Below, in pieces: positions 17,579 through 26,917 of a stretch of 64,000 nucleotides of DNA. Each line of letters opens with the position of its first letter. The stretch's first letter is position 1. Origin of the DNA: Rhizobium sp. CIAT894 (GTDB lineage Bacteria > Pseudomonadota > Alphaproteobacteria > Rhizobiales > Rhizobiaceae); NCBI RefSeq assembly GCF_000172795.2, contig NZ_CP020952.1:558001-622000 (forward strand), given 5' to 3'. The notes beneath the pieces were generated by a model. That model did not search any database and had not been told where the DNA came from. It saw only the letters and a program-made list of their open reading frames with translations. The position numbers and the translations under genes are program-made.

Positions 17579-20500
17579 ATGAAAAAGATCGTATTTCTCA
17601 TTGCCCTCGCCCTTGCGTCTTCAACGCTGATCTCAAACGGCCAGGCGCAGCAGAGCGCTCCCGCACCGGCACTCGATGTTCTGCAACGGGCCGACGGCGT
17701 CAAAATCGTGCCGGAGAGGTTCCTGCGCGCCTATGATCCGGTGACGATCTTCTTTTCTAACGATACCGGCCCCGCAGCCGGCGGCCCGGAAGACGCGCCC
17801 GAACGTTTCGTGACGATAGAACCGGTGGCTGCCGGCGCCTGGCAATGGCTCGGCCCGCGCGCCCTGCAATTCAGGCCGGCCGATAAGTGGCAGCCGCTTG
17901 CCCGCGTCAAGGTCAAGATGCTGGGTTATGACAAGGCCGCCGGCGGCGAGACGGAACTGATACCGCTGCTGCCGGTGCCCGTCTCCACGGCCCCGGCTGC
18001 TGCCGACGATCCGGTCACCGAACTCGACCAGATCACCTTGACCTTTGCCGAACCCGTCGATGTCGCGGCGCTGAGCCGCCTTCTGTCGATCGAGCTGCGT
18101 CCGGCGCCCGGCATTGGCGACGAAGGCGGTCTGATGCTGGGGGCGCAGGATTTCGATATCCAGCCGCTGGAACGCAGCGGCCGCGGCGACCAGCAATCCT
18201 ATGCAGTGAAGCTGCATGCGAGCGTGCCCGATGGCCGCGTCGCCATTCTGCGGCTGAAGCTTGCCGACACCGCTGATTTCAGCGACCAGACCTTCGAATT
18301 GCGCGTGCGCACCGCCGTGCCTTTCACCATGACCAAGTCCGATTGCGGGCGGGGCTTCGACGCCACGACGAGCGACGGCATCATGCGCTGCACGTCCAAC
18401 GCCACCGTCAGCGATGACAGCGCCGAGGGCGATGACAACGCCGATCGGTCAAGCCAGGGCCGTGGGCTGATCTTCCGGTTTTCGAGCAACCCGGCGGCCG
18501 GAGAGCAGCTCTCGGTCCGGGACGCCCTGCGCATTTCTCCGCCGGTTGACGATCTCAGGGCGGAAGCAGGCAGCGGGCGGCTTTATATCAATGGCCGCTT
18601 TCTCACCGACAAGGTCTATACGCTCGATGTGGCCGCCGGCGCCTTGACGGATGAGCGCGGCAGGCCGCTCGCCGAGGGCTTCAGCCGCAAATTCGCTTTC
18701 GCCCCGGAACAGTCCTCGCTCGTCTGGGATGCCTCGCAGGGGGTGGTCGAGCGCTTTGGCCCGCAACTCGTGCCGTTGCGCGGGCGCGGTTATGACAGGG
18801 CGGATGTGCGCATCCATGCGATCGATCCGCTGTCGCGCGACTTTTGGCCTTTTCCGCAATCCGGCCTCGATACCGACGACGACGAGGCGCCGCCGCTGCC
18901 CGGCAAGGAGCCGCAGAAATGGGCTGACAGCGACGAGATATCGGCCGATGCGATCCAGGCACGCATCAAGGCGCTGGGCTCGCCGGCCATCTCCCAGTTC
19001 GTGGACCTGCCGATCAAGAAGGGCGGCGTCGACACCAAGTTCGGCCTCGATCTGAAATCCTTTTTTGCCAGGATTGCCGGCGCCGACCAGCCCGGCACTT
19101 ACCTCGTCGGCCTGCGCGCGGTGGACAATCAAACCCGCCACTGGCTTCGCGTGCAGGTCACCGACCTGACCTTGAGCGCCGTGGAGGAACCGGGCCGGGT
19201 GCGCTTTGCCGTCACCTCGCTTGCCGGCGGCAATCCGATCGCCGGGGCGCAAATCCGCCTCGACGGTTTGCGGGACGGCAACTTCGTCACACTCGCGACC
19301 GGGACGACCGATGCGGAGGGTTTCTTTTCCTGGGAGCTGCAGCAGCGCACTGATGCGAAGATCCGGCGGGTCATCGTGACGAAGGGGCTGGATACTCTGG
19401 TCGTCGACCCCGATCATGCCCCGGCCCAATATGCCGGGGATAACTGGACCAAGCCCTCGGCCTCGTGGCTGGAGTGGACCACCAATCCAGAAGACAACCG
19501 TACCGAGCAAAGCCGTACGCTTTGCCACATCTTTACCGAGCGGCCGATCTATCGCCCGGAGGAGCCGGTGCATATCAAGGGATTTGTCCGCAGCTATCTC
19601 GGCGGCCACTTGACGCTGCCGACGCAGGGCGGCCAGATCGTGATCACCGGCCCCGACCAGCAGGAATGGCGCGTGCCGGTGCGGCTGGACGCGTCCGGCG
19701 GCTTTTACCACAAATTCGACGCCGAGACGCCGGCGACCGGCGATTACGAGGTTCACTTCGAACCGGGTGACGCGGCTGCGGCTGCGGACCAAACCCAACC
19801 GGCGCAGACATCTCATGACGACGGTAATGCCGACGGCCAGCCGAGCGACGGCAGCAGCGATGATGCGACCGCCGACGACAGCCAGGCCGAGACTTCCGGG
19901 AGCGCCGACGACGACAGCGCGGCTGACAAGACCGTCCAATGCGGCAGCATCTCCTTCAAGAAGGAGGCTTACCGGCTGCCGACTTTCGAAGTCGTGCTCA
20001 ACAATCCGCAAACGGTACCGCTCGATTCCTCCTTCAACGTCGATCTGATCGCGCGCTATTTCGCCGGCGGCCTGCTGGCCGATCGCCCCATTCGCTGGCG
20101 CGCGGTGCAATATCCCTACAACTGGACGCCATCAGGCCACGAAGGCTTCCTTTTTTCGACGGATTCCCGTTACTCCGGCGGCGGCGAATTCAAATCCTCG
20201 CCGGCGCTCGAACGCGACGGCAGCACCGATGCCGGCGGGGCCGCCCGCATCAGCTTCGACACGACGATCGAGCCGACGGCGCAACCCCGCCGCTACATGA
20301 TCGAGGCGACGGTGACCGGCGACGACGATCTGCAGGTGCGCAGCATCACCGACGTCTACGCCGTCCCGCCTTTCGTGCTTGGCCTTAAATTGCCGCGCTA
20401 TGTGCCGACGCCCGGCGCCATCGAGCCGGAGATCCTCGCCGTCGACGGCAATGGCGATCCCGTCGCCGGGCTGGAGATGACGGCGCGCCTGATCCATCGC

Positions 20501-23500
20501 AACTGGACGTCGACGCTGCAGGCGAGCGACTTCAGCCAGGGCTCGGCGAAATACATCACGCAGCAGATGGACGAGACCGTTCTCGAGCGCAAGATTACCA
20601 GCACGTCGGAGATTCAGACCCTGGCGATCGAGGCGAAGGACGCCGGTGTCTATGTGCTGCAACTCGAAGCCAGCGACCGGATCGGCCGCCGGCAGCAGGT
20701 GAGCGTAGACTTCTTCGTCGGCGGCACTACGCCGGTCACCTGGGCACAGCCGCCCGCCCGCACCGCGGTCGTGACCACGGATAAGGACAGCTACATCCCC
20801 GGCGAGACCGCCAACCTGCTGATCCAGTCGCCTTTCCAGACCGCCCGCGCGCTTGCCGTCGTCGAAGAGCCCGAGGGAACGTTCCGCTATGACTGGGTCG
20901 ATATCACAGACGGATACGGCCATTATGCGGTGCCGATCCGCAAGGAATATACGCCTGAGATTCCCGTGCACTTCCTCATCATGCGCGGCCGGCTGGAGAC
21001 CAGCATTCCCTCGCCGAACGCGCCCTTCGACCAGGGCAAGCCGGTCACGATCGCCGCGACGAAGACGGTGACGGTCAAGCCGGTGAAAAACACGGTCAGC
21101 GTGACCCTGGATTACCCGAAGAAGGCCCGCCCCGGCGATGAAGTGGAGGTCACGCTGCATCTGGCCGACGATACCGGTCAGCCGATTGCGGGCGACGCCA
21201 CCTTCTGGATGATCGACCAGGCCGTGCTGTCGCTGGCGACGGAACAGCCGCTGGATCCGCTGCCGAATTTCATCGTCAAGCGCCCCTCCACCATGGCGCT
21301 GCGCGACACCCGCAACATGGCCTTCGGCATCATTCCCCTGGATGAGGTGCCGGGCGGCGACGAGCGGGAGGACTGGGGCACGGACAACAATATATCCGTC
21401 CGCAAGAATTTCACGCCGGTGCCGATCTATCTTCCGGACGTGAAGGTCGGCCCGGACGGCATCGCCAGGATCAAGGTGAAACTGCCGGACTCGCTGACCG
21501 TCTTCAAGCTGCGCGCCAAGGCCGTCAGCGGTCCCGACCGCTTCGGCTACGGCACCGGCGAAATGCTGATCCGGCAGGAGATCGTGGCGCAACCCGCCCT
21601 GCCCCGCTTCCTGCGTTATGGAGACCAGTTCGAGGCCGGCGTCATTGCCCGCGTCGTCGAGGGCAGTGGCGGCGCCGGCGCTGCTTCCATTGCTGCCGAC
21701 GGATTGACGCTGGCGGGCAGCAAGGATCTCGCCTTTACCTGGGAACAGAACAAACCGGCGCATATCGGCGTTCTCGCCGCGGTGCCCGAGCCACAGCCCG
21801 GCAGGGAGGACGTGCGGCTGCGTTTCGGGGTCGAGCGCCTGGACGACCACGCCAGCGACGCCGTCGAGATCACGCTGCCGTTGAAGCCCGATCGCATGCC
21901 GACCAGGCATTACGAGATCGTCGAAATCCCGGCGGGCGGCTCGAAAACGCTGCCGGCACTTCAGGAAAATCTGCGCCCCGGATCGTTTCAGCGGGTGATG
22001 ACGCTGACCTCCGATCCGGCACTGGTCAAGCTCGTCGCCGGTCTCAACACGTTGGTGGAAACGCCCTACGGCTCCACCGAACAACGGATATCGCTCGCCT
22101 CCTCCGGCGTCGCCTTCAAAAGTTTCGCCCCCATCCTGGCCGCGGCGAAGCTTGAGAAACGCATCGACGGCGATGTGCACAATACCGTGCTGGCAATCGG
22201 CCAGGCGGTCGATGCCGATGGCCTCGTCGGCTTCTGGCCGCACAGCAAGGGCAATGTCTCGCTGACGGCCTGGGCCTATTCCTTCCTGGTCGCGGCCGAC
22301 AAGGCGGGCGAAGCCACCGACAAGGCCTTGGCGGATCGCCTGGCGAGCGCGCTGAAACTATCGCTGCGCTCGGACTATCCGCATCTCATCAGCGGTGACG
22401 AGGTTCGCGAACGGGTCGAGGCCCTGACGGCTCTGGCCGAAGGCGGCGCGCTCGATCCTGCCTATACGGCCGAACTCGCCCGCTCGGCCGCCGTGATGCC
22501 GAATGTCAGCGTTGCCAGAATGACGGCGGCGGCCGCGGCTGCGCCCGATGCCGACCAACGCCTTGTCAGCGGTCTCGCCGACACCATGTGGTCGCGCGTG
22601 CGCATCCTCTCCCGCAATGGCCAGCTGGTTTATGACGGCCAGGCCCAGGATGGCGGCAGCCCGATCATCCTGCCCTCGGAAACCCGCAGCCTTGCCGAAA
22701 TGGTGCGTGCGGCGGCACTGACGTCGGAAACGGATCCGCGTTATCCCGCTTTGAAAACCGCCTTGCTGCAGCTCGGCGAAGGCGACGGCTGGGGCTCGAC
22801 CAATGCCACGGCGGCCGCAATCCGCGCGCTTGCAGCCGCCTGGCAGCGGCCGACCACGCCGTTGCCGCTGACGCTGGCTCAGAACGGCAATGTCCAGAAT
22901 CTGACGCTCGACGCGAACGCGCCCGTGTTGCGTGAGGTGACCCTGGATCCGAGCGCCGTCACCATCCAGAATACCGGAACGACGGCTGCTCTGGCGCTGG
23001 TGGAGACCTCGTATCTCTCCGCCGAAGCCGGCTATACCGCCCCAGCCGAGAGCCAGGGTTTCGCCCTGACCCGCACGCTCTACCGCGTGCCGGCCGGCGA
23101 TGCGCCGCTGGAGAAGCTGGTTGCCGATGCCAAAGGGGCGATAGAGCTCAAGGTCGGCGACGTGCTGGAGGAAAGGGTCGAACTGGTCGTATCCGAAGAT
23201 CGCACCCATGTGGCGCTGACCCTGCCGCTGGCCGCGGGGCTCGATCCTCTCAACCCCAATATCGCCACCGCCCCGGCCGAGGCCACGCCTGCTATTGCGT
23301 CGAGCCTGCCGAGCAACTGGGTCTCCTATGGCGACGATCAGGTATTCTGCGCGGCGGACAGACTTGCGAAAGGCAACTACACCTTCGCCTACCGGACGCG
23401 CGCCCTGATCCCCGGTTCGTACACGCAGCCACGGGCCCTTGCCGAAACCATGTACCAGAAGGGTGTGCAGGGAATGAGCGCTGCCGTGCAAATCGTGGTG

Positions 23501-23509
23501 GCGAAGTAG
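17579..23509 (+). CDS. bacterial alpha-2-macroglobulin family protein lacking the thioester cysteine
   Basis: A 1976-residue protein with an N-terminal signal peptide and no lipobox, so probably periplasmic and soluble rather than a lipoprotein. The A2M architecture is recognisable: repeated MG domains, the region TERPIYRPEEPVHIKGFVR, IYLPDVKVGPDGIARIKVKLPDSLT, and a C-terminal alpha-toroid domain (GLVGFWPHSKGNVSLTAWAYSFLV). The bait-like or linker region near residues 735-785 is an unusually acidic Asp/Ser/Ala low-complexity stretch. The thioester site CxEQ reads YGSTEQ, with Ser at residue 1499, so covalent trapping of proteases is not expected. It sits directly upstream of pbpC, the classic bacterial A2M partner. 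Confidence 0.88.
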   Translation: MKKIVFLIALALASSTLISNGQAQQSAPAPALDVLQRADGVKIVPERFLRAYDPVTIFFSNDTGPAAGGPEDAPERFVTIEPVAAGAWQWLGPRALQFRPADKWQPLARVKVKMLGYDKAAGGETELIPLLPVPVSTAPAAADDPVTELDQITLTFAEPVDVAALSRLLSIELRPAPGIGDEGGLMLGAQDFDIQPLERSGRGDQQSYAVKLHASVPDGRVAILRLKLADTADFSDQTFELRVRTAVPFTMTKSDCGRGFDATTSDGIMRCTSNATVSDDSAEGDDNADRSSQGRGLIFRFSSNPAAGEQLSVRDALRISPPVDDLRAEAGSGRLYINGRFLTDKVYTLDVAAGALTDERGRPLAEGFSRKFAFAPEQSSLVWDASQGVVERFGPQLVPLRGRGYDRADVRIHAIDPLSRDFWPFPQSGLDTDDDEAPPLPGKEPQKWADSDEISADAIQARIKALGSPAISQFVDLPIKKGGVDTKFGLDLKSFFARIAGADQPGTYLVGLRAVDNQTRHWLRVQVTDLTLSAVEEPGRVRFAVTSLAGGNPIAGAQIRLDGLRDGNFVTLATGTTDAEGFFSWELQQRTDAKIRRVIVTKGLDTLVVDPDHAPAQYAGDNWTKPSASWLEWTTNPEDNRTEQSRTLCHIFTERPIYRPEEPVHIKGFVRSYLGGHLTLPTQGGQIVITGPDQQEWRVPVRLDASGGFYHKFDAETPATGDYEVHFEPGDAAAAADQTQPAQTSHDDGNADGQPSDGSSDDATADDSQAETSGSADDDSAADKTVQCGSISFKKEAYRLPTFEVVLNNPQTVPLDSSFNVDLIARYFAGGLLADRPIRWRAVQYPYNWTPSGHEGFLFSTDSRYSGGGEFKSSPALERDGSTDAGGAARISFDTTIEPTAQPRRYMIEATVTGDDDLQVRSITDVYAVPPFVLGLKLPRYVPTPGAIEPEILAVDGNGDPVAGLEMTARLIHRNWTSTLQASDFSQGSAKYITQQMDETVLERKITSTSEIQTLAIEAKDAGVYVLQLEASDRIGRRQQVSVDFFVGGTTPVTWAQPPARTAVVTTDKDSYIPGETANLLIQSPFQTARALAVVEEPEGTFRYDWVDITDGYGHYAVPIRKEYTPEIPVHFLIMRGRLETSIPSPNAPFDQGKPVTIAATKTVTVKPVKNTVSVTLDYPKKARPGDEVEVTLHLADDTGQPIAGDATFWMIDQAVLSLATEQPLDPLPNFIVKRPSTMALRDTRNMAFGIIPLDEVPGGDEREDWGTDNNISVRKNFTPVPIYLPDVKVGPDGIARIKVKLPDSLTVFKLRAKAVSGPDRFGYGTGEMLIRQEIVAQPALPRFLRYGDQFEAGVIARVVEGSGGAGAASIAADGLTLAGSKDLAFTWEQNKPAHIGVLAAVPEPQPGREDVRLRFGVERLDDHASDAVEITLPLKPDRMPTRHYEIVEIPAGGSKTLPALQENLRPGSFQRVMTLTSDPALVKLVAGLNTLVETPYGSTEQRISLASSGVAFKSFAPILAAAKLEKRIDGDVHNTVLAIGQAVDADGLVGFWPHSKGNVSLTAWAYSFLVAADKAGEATDKALADRLASALKLSLRSDYPHLISGDEVRERVEALTALAEGGALDPAYTAELARSAAVMPNVSVARMTAAAAAAPDADQRLVSGLADTMWSRVRILSRNGQLVYDGQAQDGGSPIILPSETRSLAEMVRAAALTSETDPRYPALKTALLQLGEGDGWGSTNATAAAIRALAAAWQRPTTPLPLTLAQNGNVQNLTLDANAPVLREVTLDPSAVTIQNTGTTAALALVETSYLSAEAGYTAPAESQGFALTRTLYRVPAGDAPLEKLVADAKGAIELKVGDVLEERVELVVSEDRTHVALTLPLAAGLDPLNPNIATAPAEATPAIASSLPSNWVSYGDDQVFCAADRLAKGNYTFAYRTRALIPGSYTQPRALAETMYQKGVQGMSAAVQIVVAK

Positions 23510-23524
23510 GCCGCCACCATCAGG

Positions 23525-25849
23525 ATGACATCAGGCGAGGAGCCAGGCAGCCGGCTAATGACACTCTTGGGAACGCGCCGATCGAAGTTCGTTCTTTTCT
23601 CCTCACTGCTTCTCGCAGCCGGGGCCCTGGTCTATGCCTATCTCATCGATCGGCGCGCCCAGCTGATTGCGCCGGCCCCGACGCCGATCCTTTATGATCG
23701 CAGCGGCGCCTTCCTCACGCAGATCGGTCACGCCGACGGTGCGAGCGGGCGCATCGATTATGGCTATTGGCCGCTGGAGCAATTGCCCGACCGCGTCGTC
23801 AAGGCGACGCTTGCCCTCGAAGACAGGCGGTTCTACGACCATATCGGCGTCGATCCCTATGCGGTCGGCCGGGCAGCCTGGCAAAATCTCGGCGGCGTCG
23901 GGCGCCGCTCGGGCGCCTCGACCATTGCGATGCAGGTGGCGCGGATGCAGCAGCCGGAATCGCGCAGCTTCATGCACAAGATCCTCGAGGCCGGCACCGG
24001 CGTGCTGCTGACCCTGCGTTACGGCCGCGACGCCACGCTGGCGCAATATTTGCGGCTGGCGCCTTACGGCAACGGCAGCCATGGCATCGCCCATGCCGCG
24101 CGGCTCTATTTCGACAAGCCGGTGGCGGACTTGTCCTGGGCCGAGATCGCGCTGCTGTCGGCCATCCCGCAATCGCCGACCCGGATGAACCCGCTGCGGC
24201 CGCGGGGCCTGCGCCGGGCCGTTCACCGCGGTCATCACATCCTCGAAGCGCTGGCGAAACAGAAAATCCTTGCGGCCGACGAGGCGGAAATCGCCCACCG
24301 CCAGCTCGACGCCATGCGGATGCCCGAGCTGCCCCGCCGCCCGGACGCCCTGCACCTGATCCTGCGTTATCATGATCTGATCGAGAACGGCCTGGTCGCT
24401 CCGGCCTCGGCGACTATGCCGCTGATCCACACGACGATCGACCTCGGCCTGCAGGCCGACGTCACCGCGCTTGCGCGGCAATATCTCGATGGCTGGCGCT
24501 CTGCCGGCGCCCAGCAAGTCGGCGTCATGGTGGTGTCGCGTCAAACCGGCGAGGTTCTCGCCCAGGTGGGTTCGAGCAATTATTACGGCAGGCATGCCGG
24601 CGCCTTCGACTATACGCGGACGCAGCGCTCGCCCGGCTCTACGCTCAAACCCTTCATCTACGCGCTGGGATTCGAGCGCGGCGTGCTGAAGCCGACCGAT
24701 ATTCTGCTGGATCTGCCGGAAGGCGCAGCGGGCATCGGCGATGCCGACCGCGAATTCCTCGGGCCCATGCTGCCCCGCCAGGCGCTCGCCAATTCGCGCA
24801 ATGTGCCCGCCACCAATCTGCTGCGCAGCATCGGGCTGGAAACGACATTCCGCTTTCTGCGCGATCTCGGTCTGCACGACCTGGAAACGCCGGCCGATCA
24901 TTTCGGCCTGTCGATGGCGATCGGCTCCCTGCCGACACGCCTGGACAGGCTGATGCGGGCCTATGGCGTGCTGGCAAATGACGGCCAGTTGCAGGATCTG
25001 CGCTGGGCGCGCGCGCAGCCGCAGCCGCAATCCGTGCGGGTGATTTCGCTCGATACCGCCCGGTTGATTACCTCCTTCCTCTCCGATCCGCAGGCCCGGC
25101 TGCCGAGCTTCCACCGCTACGGCACGCTGGAATATCCATTCCCGGTCGCCATCAAGACCGGCACCTCGCAAGGCTACCGGGATGCCTGGGCCGTGGCCTA
25201 TTCGGAAAAGGTCATCGTCGGCGTCTGGATCGGGCGGGGCGACGACGGCACCATGAGCCGGATGACCGGCGCCGGCAGTGCCGCCCGCCTCGTGCACGCG
25301 ATCATCGACCGGGTGCATGGCAACAAGCCGGGAGACATTGCCGATGCACGGTTTCCGACGCCGCCGGACCGCAAGCCCATGCAGGTCTGCGTCGTCAACG
25401 GGCAGGCGGACGACAACAGCTGCAGCCGGACGCTGGTGGAATGGCTGAAGCCCGACGAGATGCCGAAGGCGGCTGCGCTATCGCCTCGCCCGGACGCCGG
25501 CCTCCCGTCTTTTCCGATCAGCGCAACAGCGGGCAAGAGCCAGAATTATGCGCTCGCAGGTGCCGACGCTGCCAACGCGAAGATCCATCTCGCCATATCG
25601 GCGCCTGCCCGCAACAGCCAGATCTGGCGCAATCCGGAACAGCCGGCCGCATTCGACCGGCTGCCGTTGAAGGCCGACGTGCAGCCGCACGTGCCGCAAA
25701 TCGTCTGGTATGTCGACGGCCAGCCCTTCGCCGTCACCGACCCCGACCAGCCTGTCTTCTGGCCCATCCAGCGGGGTGAACACCGCTTCCAGATCCGCCT
25801 GCCCTACCGCGATGAAACCTCCGCGGTCGTGCCGGTCTATGTGCAGTGA
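23525..25849 (+). CDS. pbpC: penicillin-binding protein 1C
   Basis: A 774-residue class A PBP anchored by one N-terminal membrane segment (about residues 20-38). The glycosyltransferase domain (GT51) has LEDRRFYDH with its catalytic Glu. The transpeptidase has SPGSTLK with the active Ser at about residue 372 and IKTGTSQGYRDAW. The C-terminal 90 residues form a BiPBP_C-like beta domain (YVDGQPFAVT). Together with the upstream A2M gene this is the conserved A2M-PBP1C pairing, proposed to repair murein after breach of the envelope. An alternative in-frame ATG exists at 23558, and the ribosome site does not decide between them. Confidence 0.93.
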   Translation: MTSGEEPGSRLMTLLGTRRSKFVLFSSLLLAAGALVYAYLIDRRAQLIAPAPTPILYDRSGAFLTQIGHADGASGRIDYGYWPLEQLPDRVVKATLALEDRRFYDHIGVDPYAVGRAAWQNLGGVGRRSGASTIAMQVARMQQPESRSFMHKILEAGTGVLLTLRYGRDATLAQYLRLAPYGNGSHGIAHAARLYFDKPVADLSWAEIALLSAIPQSPTRMNPLRPRGLRRAVHRGHHILEALAKQKILAADEAEIAHRQLDAMRMPELPRRPDALHLILRYHDLIENGLVAPASATMPLIHTTIDLGLQADVTALARQYLDGWRSAGAQQVGVMVVSRQTGEVLAQVGSSNYYGRHAGAFDYTRTQRSPGSTLKPFIYALGFERGVLKPTDILLDLPEGAAGIGDADREFLGPMLPRQALANSRNVPATNLLRSIGLETTFRFLRDLGLHDLETPADHFGLSMAIGSLPTRLDRLMRAYGVLANDGQLQDLRWARAQPQPQSVRVISLDTARLITSFLSDPQARLPSFHRYGTLEYPFPVAIKTGTSQGYRDAWAVAYSEKVIVGVWIGRGDDGTMSRMTGAGSAARLVHAIIDRVHGNKPGDIADARFPTPPDRKPMQVCVVNGQADDNSCSRTLVEWLKPDEMPKAAALSPRPDAGLPSFPISATAGKSQNYALAGADAANAKIHLAISAPARNSQIWRNPEQPAAFDRLPLKADVQPHVPQIVWYVDGQPFAVTDPDQPVFWPIQRGEHRFQIRLPYRDETSAVVPVYVQ

Positions 25850-25903
25850 GAAGGTCGAACTGCCGACAAATCCTGCGACCGAGTGACGGCTGGGTCGGCG
25901 GGC

Positions 25904-26473
25904 TCAGCGGCGGACACGGTAGCGGATGTGCGTGGCCTCGGGTGTATCGATCACCCGGACGATCTCCAACTCGACGCGCGATGGTAAGACTTCGAACATT
26001 CGGCGGCCACCTCCGAATAAGACTGGAACCTGGTGTATTTGCAGTTCGTCGAGCACGCCAGCTTCCAGCGCCCGTTGCGCCGTATACGCGCCAAGCATCA
26101 ACACGTCCCGGTCCCCGGCGGCGGTCTTTGCCTGCGCCATTGCGCTCACGATCCCGTCGCTCACATATTTGACCAACGGGTAATTCGCGACGGATGGCCC
26201 GGGCGGCCTGTGACTGGGTACGAAGATCGGCACACCGTGATTGTCACCGCCCCAGTGATCGACCTGCTCCACGGTTCGCCGACCCGCCAAAATCGCACCT
26301 GGCGCGTTCCATTCGTCCCACAACTGTCCGACCGGCCCAGTCGGCCGGGAAAAATCCCCGTACCACTCGTGCAACCGCATAAAGTCGTCGCCGCCGGGAT
26401 TGCCCACTTCATCGTTAGGTCCCGCGATATATCCGTCCAGTGACATGGACATGAAGAGCACTGATGCAGACAC
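25904..26473 (-). CDS. dihydrofolate reductase-like / RibD C-terminal domain protein
   Basis: A 189-residue protein of the stand-alone RibD_C (DHFR-like) family: MSMSLDGYIAGPNDE at the N-terminus, AILAGRRTVEQV, VLMLGAYTAQRALEAGVLDELQIHQVPVLFGGG. It should bind NADPH, but the substrate is unknown; such proteins are rarely true DHFR or RibD. A GTG start is used with AGGAGATAAAA upstream. It is convergent with pbpC, and its upstream side borders the repeat zone. Confidence 0.82.
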   Translation of the reverse strand: MSASVLFMSMSLDGYIAGPNDEVGNPGGDDFMRLHEWYGDFSRPTGPVGQLWDEWNAPGAILAGRRTVEQVDHWGGDNHGVPIFVPSHRPPGPSVANYPLVKYVSDGIVSAMAQAKTAAGDRDVLMLGAYTAQRALEAGVLDELQIHQVPVLFGGGRRMFEVLPSRVELEIVRVIDTPEATHIRYRVRR

Positions 26474-26797
26474 TTTTATCTCCTATGGTCTTTTCCAATG
26501 CGCTCTGCGGGTGGACTGTTGATGCAAAAGCTCGTTCAGGCAAGCGGAGAGCAGGCGGAAGGTCTCGATGTTCCCAAGGACGCTCGAGCGACGCTGACGC
26601 CGACATGCCGAATACGGATTTTGGTTACTGCCGTATCTTACAAGGCGCCGGACCATGATCGAGCCAACCGGTTTGGTCCGGCCCCTATCCAGCGAACCCC
26701 TATTCCGTCACACAATGGGACCAGACAGCTAGAGAGCGGCCGACGTAAACCGCAACCCTATTCGTCGCTGTCCTTGCTCCAGCAGCCGCCCCACTCT
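26474..26797. other. intergenic, no gene seen
   Basis: A 320-bp stretch between the RibD_C gene and the first palindrome of the repeat zone. Open frames across it run into the repeat and the insertion sequence and show no family features. The sequence ccttgctccagcagccgccccac just before 26,798 recurs before the copy at 28,359, marking the edge of the mosaic region. Confidence 0.5.
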
Positions 26798-26828
26798 CCG
26801 TCATCCCAGGGCTTGACCCTGGGATCCA
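26798..26828. repeat. palindromic mosaic element, copy B
   Basis: CCGTCATCCCAGGG-cttga-CCCTGGGATCCA. A 9-bp perfect stem (ATCCCAGGG/CCCTGGGAT) has a 5-base loop. It pairs with copy C through a linker of about 69 bp that is the reverse complement of the linkers in the units at 28.9 and 29.2 kb. Confidence 0.9.
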
Positions 26829-26897
26829 TGCGGCTGGTACTGTGTGGAAAGAGATGGCGTCCAACTGCAGACAAGTTATTAAGGCCGTGCGCTTGGC

Positions 26898-26917
26898 TGT
26901 GGATCCCAGGGTCAGGC
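26898..26917. repeat. palindromic mosaic element, copy C, left part (split by an IS)
   Basis: The left half (GGATCCCAGGGTCAGGCC) stops at the left end of the IS4-family element. The right half (ggtcaggccCTGGGATGACGG) resumes at 28,192-28,213 after it. Joining the halves and removing one 9-bp duplication restores a normal copy. Confidence 0.9.

Noticed and set aside
20132..25318. Minus-strand frames of 703 and 571 codons inside the A2M and pbpC genes
   Set aside because: Antisense shadows; the plus-strand genes have complete family architecture across the whole span.
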